Below are positions 58,446-64,000 of a stretch of 64,000 nucleotides of DNA, piece by piece. A program made the position numbers and the translations under genes. Source of the stretch: Sutcliffiella cohnii (GTDB taxonomy: Bacteria > Bacillota > Bacilli > Bacillales > Bacillaceae_I); NCBI RefSeq assembly GCF_002250055.1, contig NZ_CP018866.1:140001-204000 (forward strand), read 5' to 3'. The notes beneath the pieces were generated by a model that was not told the DNA's origin, did not search any database, and saw only the letters and a program-made list of their open reading frames with translations. Position 1 is the first letter of the stretch, and every line of letters starts with the position of its first letter.

Positions 58446-59452
58446 AAAAAGGCTTTACCTCCTTTACGGACAACGAATAAGAAGAAAGGAAGCCCGATAA
58501 TGGCGACTATTGCTACTACAGGTGTTTCGTAAGGAGCGCTAATCGTGCGCCCTACTAAATCCGCTAACAACATGAAACTTCCTCCAATAAATACGCTCAT
58601 CGGAATAATAAATCGGTAATCACTACCAACAAAAGAGCGAACGATATGTGGAATCATTAAACCAATAAACGCGATATTACCAACTAGTGCTACAGCAGCA
58701 CCAGCTAAAATTACAATCGTAATAAATAATACAATTTTTACTTGTGTTGTTTTCTGACCTAATCCAACAGCCACCTCTTCACTTAAACTTAAAATAGTTA
58801 ACTGTTTAGATAAGAGAATGGCAGAACATATTCCTACTAAAATAAATGGAATGATCATTTGCAGCTGTCCCCAAGTAGTCCCGATAAGCCCACCAGAAGT
58901 CCACATCGAAACTTCTTTTGATATTTTAAAGTAAATCCCAATTCCTTCCGCAATAGCAGATAAAAAGGCAGTTACGGCAGCACCAGCTAAAACTATGCGA
59001 AAAGGAGAAAAGCCTCCTTTTCGTATTGCCCCAATACTGAGGACCATAAAAGTTCCAACTGCTGCTCCAATGAAACAGGCAATCATAATCGTAAAGTAAT
59101 TAGCACCTGGGATTGCAACCATCGTTACCGCTAACGCTAAGTTGGCACCGGCGGTTAAACCTAGTAAACCAGGATCAGCTAATGCATTTTTCGTTAATCC
59201 TTGCATGATTGCACCAGCAACGGCTAAGGCTGCACCAACAAAGATTGCAGCAACAGCTCGAGGTAAACGAATTTCTCGTAAAATAGATAACTTTTCACCG
59301 GTAGCATTTGTTGTAATCGCTAACCAAATGTCTTTTAAAGTCACCTCTGCTGCTCCAAAACGAATCGCTAGTATAAACACGAGCATTAAAAGTAAGCAGC
59401 CAATGACTAATTTAAATGTAAAAGAAATGATAGGTAGCTTTTCTTTATTCAT
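58442..59452 (-). CDS. Iron-siderophore ABC permease (FecCD family), first subunit
   Basis: The protein has 336 residues. REIRLPRAVAAIFVGAALAV, QGLTKNALADPGLLGLTAGA and GNIAFIGLMIPHIVRSFVG are the family motifs. It forms a heterodimer with the neighbouring permease in the membrane. It is separated from the binding-protein gene by a terminator-like hairpin, so it is likely made in smaller amounts than the binding protein. Confidence 0.93.
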   Translation of the reverse strand: MNKEKLPIISFTFKLVIGCLLLMLVFILAIRFGAAEVTLKDIWLAITTNATGEKLSILREIRLPRAVAAIFVGAALAVAGAIMQGLTKNALADPGLLGLTAGANLALAVTMVAIPGANYFTIMIACFIGAAVGTFMVLSIGAIRKGGFSPFRIVLAGAAVTAFLSAIAEGIGIYFKISKEVSMWTSGGLIGTTWGQLQMIIPFILVGICSAILLSKQLTILSLSEEVAVGLGQKTTQVKIVLFITIVILAGAAVALVGNIAFIGLMIPHIVRSFVGSDYRFIIPMSVFIGGSFMLLADLVGRTISAPYETPVVAIVAIIGLPFFLFVVRKGGKAFL

Positions 59453-59491
59453 TTTATCCTCATCTTTTCTTATGAATTAAAGTATTATTAC

Positions 59492-59528
59492 AAAAAAGAA
59501 AGGGTGTCCCATCGGTAATGACACCTTT
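59492..59528 (-). terminator. Partial terminator between siderophore-binding protein and permeases
   Basis: AAGGGTGTC (59500-59508) pairs with GACACCTT (59520-59527); on the minus strand it runs into CTTTCTTTTTTG. It mirrors the terminator in the TAXI-TRAP operon. Confidence 0.7.
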
Positions 59529-59548
59529 GCGCACCCTACTAATATTTA

Positions 59549-60475
59549 TTAGTTTCCAAGAAAGCTGTTTTTAAAGAATTCTAATTGGAAATCTAATGTA
59601 ATTGGATCGTTAAAGTAAAATTGTGAAGCATTTGCAGTAAATACATGGTCATTTTTTACTGCTGGAATATTTTTATATGTTTCTGTTTCTTGGAACGAAA
59701 TATCAACACCGTCGGAACTCAAGATAATATAATCTCCAGCATATTCAGGAAGAACTTCAAGGGACAAAGCATAATAACCGTCTTTTAGTGCCATTTCTTG
59801 AACTTTCTCCGGCATTGCTAACTTCATTTCTTGGTATAAAATTTCCGTACCACGCCCCCAATTATCTCCAAAAACGTAAAGCTGTTTGTTAAAGCTTTCG
59901 ATAACAGATACTGTCACATCTTCACCGATATGAGCTTTTACTTCTTCACCAGCTTCATGTGCACGCTTTTTAAAATCTTCTACCCATTCTGTTGCTTCTT
60001 TTTCTTTGTTTAGTAATTTCCCAATTTCAATATGTTGAGTTAAGTAATCAACTGCTCCATATGTAAATGTAACAGTTGGAGCAATATCACCAAGTTTGTC
60101 TAAGTTTTTGTTAGAAGGAGCAGCAATAATTAAATCTGGTTCTAACTCAAGTATTTTTTCTAAGCTTTCATCTGTAACTTCTTCTGCATTTTTTAAATAC
60201 GGCTCGTAGTTAGGATTCATTTTTGCCCAAGTATCAACGCCAACGATGTTTACATCTAGTGCCATAACACTACCTGCGTTAAAGGATGATAATACTACGA
60301 CGCGTTGTGGATTAGCGGGTACTTCAATTGGACCGTTTTCTGATTCGAACACGATTGTTTCGTTCGATTCGGTAGTATCTTTTTCTTCGTTACTAGAAGT
60401 AGTAGAAGAGTTGCTGCTGCAAGCACTAATAAATAACACTAAGATTAGAATGATTGGAAATATGATTTTCTTCAT
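59549..60475 (-). CDS. Iron-siderophore binding lipoprotein
   Basis: The protein has 308 residues with lipobox ISAC (Cys19). It belongs to the PBP2 class III (TroA/FhuD-like) fold: PQRVVVLSSFNAGSVMALDV, ILELEPDLIIAAPSN, and VIESFNKQLYVFGDNWGRGT. It collects the ferri-siderophore and passes it to the FecCD pair. The ribosome site AGGGAG is inside the end of the ATPase gene, with which it overlaps by 50 bp. Confidence 0.92.
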   Translation of the reverse strand: MKKIIFPIILILVLFISACSSNSSTTSSNEEKDTTESNETIVFESENGPIEVPANPQRVVVLSSFNAGSVMALDVNIVGVDTWAKMNPNYEPYLKNAEEVTDESLEKILELEPDLIIAAPSNKNLDKLGDIAPTVTFTYGAVDYLTQHIEIGKLLNKEKEATEWVEDFKKRAHEAGEEVKAHIGEDVTVSVIESFNKQLYVFGDNWGRGTEILYQEMKLAMPEKVQEMALKDGYYALSLEVLPEYAGDYIILSSDGVDISFQETETYKNIPAVKNDHVFTANASQFYFNDPITLDFQLEFFKNSFLGN

Positions 60476-61271
60476 TGTTCAATTCTCCCTTTAATAAGTT
60501 GTAAGTCATGCAGATTGGTTTATTTGTTCTTGGGTCGTTACTAATAAGAGCATCAATATGAAATACTTCTCGTAAAACCTCACTAGTGATTACTTCTTCA
60601 CACGTGCCTGCCTTAACGATCGAGCCATTTTTTAAAGCAACAATGTAATCAGCGAAACGTGCTGCTTGATTTAAATCATGTAAAACCATAACGATTGTTC
60701 GAGACTGCTCTTTATTTAACTGTTGAAGCAACTCCAGTACTTCGAGTTGGTGAGCCATATCTAAATAGGTAGTAGGTTCGTCGAGAAAAATTATTTCTGT
60801 TTCTTGTGCTAACGCCATCGCAATCCAAACTCGTTGACGTTGTCCACCTGATAACGCATCTACTGTTCGATATTTAAAATCAGTTGTACCAGTTACTTCA
60901 AGAGCCCAATCGATTACTTCATAATCTCGTTTGGTTAAACGTCCGAAACCTTTTTGATAAGGGAATCGACCGTATGAAACTAGCTCTCCAACCGTTAAAC
61001 CACTAGTGCTTTCTGGGGTTTGCGGTAATATTGCCATCTTTTTCGCTAGTTCTTTCGTATTTTCTTTTAAAATATTTTCTCCGTCCAAAATAACAGAACC
61101 GGATTGATAGGAAATAATTCTAGTAATTGCTTTTAGTAAAGTAGATTTCCCACAGCCATTTGGACCAATAATTGTTGTAATTTTTTTGTCGGGAATCTCA
61201 ATAGTAAGATCCTTAACAATTAACTGCTCGCCATAGCCAATGGTTAGCTCATCCGTGAAAAGACGAATCAT
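60426..61271 (-). CDS. Iron-siderophore ABC ATPase (FepC/YusV-like)
   Basis: The protein has 281 residues. Walker A IGPNGCGKSTLLKAI, signature LSGGQRQRVWIAMAL, Walker B IIFLDEPTTYLDMAHQ and the switch MVLHDLNQAARFAD are typical of siderophore ATPases. It is the first gene of a minus-strand operon of ATPase, binding protein and two permeases, behind a Fur box. The C-terminal 20 residues run into the binding-protein gene and look unlike the family, perhaps because an earlier stop was lost. Confidence 0.92.
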   Translation of the reverse strand: MIRLFTDELTIGYGEQLIVKDLTIEIPDKKITTIIGPNGCGKSTLLKAITRIISYQSGSVILDGENILKENTKELAKKMAILPQTPESTSGLTVGELVSYGRFPYQKGFGRLTKRDYEVIDWALEVTGTTDFKYRTVDALSGGQRQRVWIAMALAQETEIIFLDEPTTYLDMAHQLEVLELLQQLNKEQSRTIVMVLHDLNQAARFADYIVALKNGSIVKAGTCEEVITSEVLREVFHIDALISNDPRTNKPICMTYNLLKGELNNEENHISNHSNLSVIY

Positions 61272-61298
61272 AACTAACCTCCTCTAAATTGTTTCGTA

Positions 61299-61319
61299 AT
61301 TGAAAATGATTATCAATTT
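61299..61319 (-). promoter_or_regulatory. Fur box of the siderophore operon
   Basis: ATTGAAAATGATTATCAATTT matches the Fur consensus TGATAATNATTATCA at nearly all positions. It lies 28 bp before the ATPase start, so iron should repress the operon. Confidence 0.85.
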
Positions 61320-61414
61320 CATGTATATCATTTAATATAATTCCATCTCAGCCATTCGTCAACAATTATTTTTTTGGTTGTAAGAATGAGAAAAGTATCG
61401 TATATTTATGTTAA

Positions 61415-61434
61415 TTGAGAATGATAATCATTTT
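61415..61434 (+). promoter_or_regulatory. Fur box of the ferredoxin-NADP reductase gene
   Basis: TTGAGAATGATAATCATTTT contains the core GAATGATAATCATTTT of Fur sites. It lies about 30 bp before the reductase start. Confidence 0.85.
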
Positions 61435-61464
61435 AAGAGCTTCGCTTTCAAAGGAGTGGAAGTA

Positions 61465-62514
61465 ATGAACGAGTTAGAATTATATGATGTGACAATAATT
61501 GGTGGAGGGCCTGCTGGACTTTATTCAGCTTTTTATAGCGGTCTTCGTGGGATGAAAACGAAAATAATCGAGTATCAGCCTCATTTAGGTGGGAAGATTC
61601 ATATATATCCAGAAAAAATGATTTGGGATATTGGTGGGTTGACGCCCGCGCCTGGAGCAAGAGTAATTGAACAGCTAGTAGAACAAGGGTTAACTTTTCA
61701 GCCAACTGTTGTGTTAAGTGAAAAAATTAATGCTATTACTAGAGATGATGAAGGGCTCTTCGTTTTGAAAGCGGCGTCAGGTAATGTGCATCTTACTAAA
61801 ACAGTTATTGTAGCAGTAGGTAGTGGAATTTTGAATCCACAAAAGTTAAATATCGAGGGCGCAGAACGGTTTGAAGTTTCTAACTTAAATTACACGGTTA
61901 AATCGATTAAACGCTTTAAAGATAAAACCGTTATTATTTCTGGTGGTGGAAATTCGGCGATTGATTGGGCAAATGAATTAGAGCCGATTGCGAAAAAAGT
62001 GTACATTACGTATCGGAAGGATGCCTTAAAGGGTCATGAAGCACAAGTGGCACAATTGATGAATAGTTCGGTGCAATGTCTTCTTCAAACAGAAATAACA
62101 AAACTAATGGCTACGTTTAATCAAGATAAGATTGAACGAGTAGAGCTTACTAATACGGAGACGGGGGAAGTTACGTACTTACCAATCGATGAAGTGATTA
62201 TTAATCACGGATTCGAACAAGATACGACGCTATTACAAAATAGTCCTTTACATATCGAAATGGTCGATAGTTTTTATTTGAAAGGGCAAGCAAATGGAGA
62301 AACGTCGATACCGGGTCTTTACGCGGCGGGAGATATCTTAATGCATGAAGGTAAATTAAATCTAATTGCAGGGGCGTTCCAAGATGCAGCGAATGCAGTA
62401 AATCGAGCGAAGCAATTTATCCAACCAGAAGCGAATAAAGTGGCGATGGTATCATCCCATAATGAAGTTTTCAAAAAAAGAAATAGAGAATTAATCAAAA
62501 AGATGTTTGTTTAA
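61465..62514 (+). CDS. Ferredoxin-NADP reductase, TrxR-like (YumC/YcgT type)
   Basis: The protein has 349 residues. The FAD motif TIIGGGPAGLYSAFYS is at the N-terminus and the NADPH motif VIISGGGNSAIDWA near the middle. GLYAAGDI is the second FAD motif. The CxxC redox pair of thioredoxin reductase is absent, as expected for ferredoxin/flavodoxin reductases of the YumC class. Its Fur box and place next to the siderophore operon suggest YcgT-like function, supplying electrons under iron limitation, perhaps for release of iron from siderophores. The start at 61465 has AAAGGAG upstream. Confidence 0.9.
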   Translation: MNELELYDVTIIGGGPAGLYSAFYSGLRGMKTKIIEYQPHLGGKIHIYPEKMIWDIGGLTPAPGARVIEQLVEQGLTFQPTVVLSEKINAITRDDEGLFVLKAASGNVHLTKTVIVAVGSGILNPQKLNIEGAERFEVSNLNYTVKSIKRFKDKTVIISGGGNSAIDWANELEPIAKKVYITYRKDALKGHEAQVAQLMNSSVQCLLQTEITKLMATFNQDKIERVELTNTETGEVTYLPIDEVIINHGFEQDTTLLQNSPLHIEMVDSFYLKGQANGETSIPGLYAAGDILMHEGKLNLIAGAFQDAANAVNRAKQFIQPEANKVAMVSSHNEVFKKRNRELIKKMFV

Positions 62515-62547
62515 AAACGACAGAGCGCTAGTTCTCTGTCGTTTTTT
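62515..62547 (+). terminator. Terminator after the reductase
   Basis: AAACGACAGAG pairs with CTCTGTCGTTT, followed by a T-run. Confidence 0.85.
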
Positions 62548-62646
62548 ATTCTACTAATAACCTTATTATGTGCAGTTAATGACTTAATTTTGTATAGTAA
62601 GAGCAGATTAAGAAACAGATAAGTTATCGAAAGGTAGGAAGAAGAC

Positions 62647-63369
62647 TTGAGCGGAGCAATTCAGTTTCATGATGTGCATTATAAGTCAGAAGATGGTATT
62701 CATATATTACGTGGAATTACTGGCTCTATCATAGAAGGAGAAGTTACAACATTAGTTGGTCCTTCAGGTGCTGGAAAGTCAACGCTACTAAAATTATGTA
62801 ATGGGCTACTTTCCCCGACTTCTGGGGAGATAAGAATATTAAATAAAAATGTATATGACTATGATCCAGTTCAATTGCGTAAAGAAGTGGGAATGGCTCT
62901 TCAAAGTGCTCCGATGGTAGAAGGGGATGTTTTTCATAATTTAGCGTTGCCGATGCTATTGCAAGGAAAGTCATTACCCGAAAACGAAGCAGTAAAATTA
63001 TTAGAGGATGTTGGTCTAGAAGGAGAGCATTTACGACGAAACATTAAAGATTTATCAGGAGGGCAACGTCAAAAAGTTTCCATTGCAAGGACACTAGTTA
63101 ATCGTCCGAAAATTTTGTTGCTCGATGAGATAACTTCTTCGCTAGATCAAGTGTCGCAAAAAGAAATTGACGAGCTAATTGTGAAAATAAGCAAAAAATA
63201 TGGTGTGACGATAATATGGATTACCCACAACTTACAGCAAGCTCTTAAAGTCGGCACATACGCTTGGATGTTAAAAGAAGGCGAGCTATTAGAATCGGGG
63301 AAAAGCGACCTGTTACATACCTCCACGAATGAACATGTACAAGCATTCGTAAAGGGGGAAATCGAATGA
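62647..63369 (+). CDS. ABC transporter ATPase partner of FetB/YjkA (FetA/YjkB-like)
   Basis: The protein has 240 residues. Walker A VGPSGAGKSTLLKLC, signature LSGGQRQKVSIARTL, Walker B ILLLDEITSSLDQ and the switch ITHNLQQA are present. It is co-transcribed with a FetB/YjkA-type permease (ATGA overlap). In E. coli FetAB is an iron exporter; in Bacillus the pair YjkAB is uncharacterised. The start is TTG at 62647 with GGTAGGAAG upstream. The location beside Fur-controlled genes fits a role in iron handling, though no Fur box is seen here. Confidence 0.9.
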   Translation: MSGAIQFHDVHYKSEDGIHILRGITGSIIEGEVTTLVGPSGAGKSTLLKLCNGLLSPTSGEIRILNKNVYDYDPVQLRKEVGMALQSAPMVEGDVFHNLALPMLLQGKSLPENEAVKLLEDVGLEGEHLRRNIKDLSGGQRQKVSIARTLVNRPKILLLDEITSSLDQVSQKEIDELIVKISKKYGVTIIWITHNLQQALKVGTYAWMLKEGELLESGKSDLLHTSTNEHVQAFVKGEIE

Positions 63370-64000
63370 GTCCAATCGCATTAATAATGGCGCTCGTTTT
63401 CGTCCTTATCCCAATTTTTTTATCGAAAACATTTAACCTAGGTTTAGGAAAAGATACAGTCATTGCTGTTGTTCGGTCAATCATTCAACTATTTGCAGTT
63501 GGGTATATTTTAACGTTCGTATTTTCAGCAGAAAGTTTAATTTTTATTATCTTAATGGTAATCGTAATGATTGCTGCTGCTGCACAAAACGTTGCGAAAA
63601 AGGATATGCCGTTTAAGGGAATTGCGTGGAAAGCTACAGTAACACTTATTTTTATTGAGATACTCACACAAGGTATCCTACTTGGGTTTGGTATTATTCC
63701 GGCAACAGCTCAATATATTATACCAATTAGCGGAATGGTGATTGGAAATTCAATGGTGTTAGGGATCCTATTTCTTAACCGATTTACATCCGAAGTAAAA
63801 TCTCGTGATGATGAAATTGAACTCATTTTATCGCTCGGTGGAAACCCAAAGCAAGCTATTCATACCCAACTTATTCAATCAATTAAAGCTAGCATGATCC
63901 CAACAATAGAAAGTCAAAAGACGATAGGACTAGTACAACTGCCAGGTATGATGAGTGGACAAATTATTGCCGGGGCTAGTCCTATTGAAGCTGTTCAATT
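63366..64000 (+). CDS. FetB/YjkA (UPF0014) family permease, 3' partial
   Basis: The visible 211 residues hold about six membrane helices and are cut by the window end. TVIAVVRSIIQLFAVGYIL, PISGMVIGNSMVLGILFLN and GLVQLPGMMSGQIIAGASP are features of the UPF0014/FetB family. It overlaps the ATPase by 4 bp. Together they should form an ABC exporter, possibly of iron. Confidence 0.92.
   Translation, partial: MSPIALIMALVFVLIPIFLSKTFNLGLGKDTVIAVVRSIIQLFAVGYILTFVFSAESLIFIILMVIVMIAAAAQNVAKKDMPFKGIAWKATVTLIFIEILTQGILLGFGIIPATAQYIIPISGMVIGNSMVLGILFLNRFTSEVKSRDDEIELILSLGGNPKQAIHTQLIQSIKASMIPTIESQKTIGLVQLPGMMSGQIIAGASPIEAVQ

Overview
This window is a chromosomal segment of a low-GC, endospore-forming member of the Bacillaceae. 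The evidence is: strong AGGAGG-type ribosome sites with frequent TTG and GTG starts, a spore-coat transglutaminase (Tgl), a YjcZ-type sporulation peptide, a Bce-type peptide-sensing module, OpuA, a yybP-ykoY riboswitch, and a group IIC intron whose domain V closely resembles my recollection of the Oceanobacillus iheyensis intron. No rRNA, tRNA, prophage or CRISPR array was seen. All identifications are by eye from motifs and remembered family sequences; no search was run.

Layout. 1-12.1 kb: the 3' part of a giant kinase/AAA/GAF/histidine-kinase hybrid, a small lipoprotein, a secreted alkaline phosphatase, Tgl, and a TAXI-type TRAP operon on the minus strand. 12.4-18.4 kb: a YjcZ peptide, an MBL hydrolase behind a FadR-like palindrome, ASCH and SRPBCC proteins, a shortened D,D-carboxypeptidase, then a manganese riboswitch followed by tiny overlapping ORFs (one FbpB-like), a TerC-type exporter and a decayed CNNM/CorC-type gene. 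18.4-31.9 kb: a VOC protein, aspartase, a DUF2974 hydrolase, a TetR plus SMR-pair efflux locus, a transglutaminase-like lipoprotein, a striking 21-bp/114-bp hierarchical tandem repeat, an M14 carboxypeptidase, several small proteins, a methyltransferase, and a PadR/DUF2812 pair. 32-36.9 kb: TetR facing an MMPL exporter (apparent AUU start) coupled to a YhgE-like secreted protein, then YwbE. 36.9-43.9 kb: a group IIC intron sitting right behind the ywbE terminator, a sigma-like/zinc-finger/membrane fusion protein, asparagine synthetase A, a membrane protein, and a second 21-bp tandem array. 44-57.4 kb: a membrane metallophosphoesterase, a gamma-carbonic-anhydrase-like protein, a Bce-type two-component/ABC module, the OpuA glycine-betaine transporter, and a gluconate locus (RpiR regulator, 6-phosphogluconate dehydrogenase, GntP). 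57.4-64 kb: a Fur-box-flanked siderophore ABC operon divergent from a ferredoxin-NADP reductase, then an ABC ATPase and the start of a FetB/YjkA-type permease that runs off the end.

The genes are mostly envelope, transport and stress functions: iron and manganese homeostasis, osmoprotection, peptide-antibiotic defence, efflux and sensing. The items most worth a second look are the two intergenic arrays with an identical 21-bp period, the single-chain sigma/zinc-finger/membrane protein, the chain of overlapping mini-genes behind the manganese riboswitch, and two genes whose ribosome sites point to AUU start codons.
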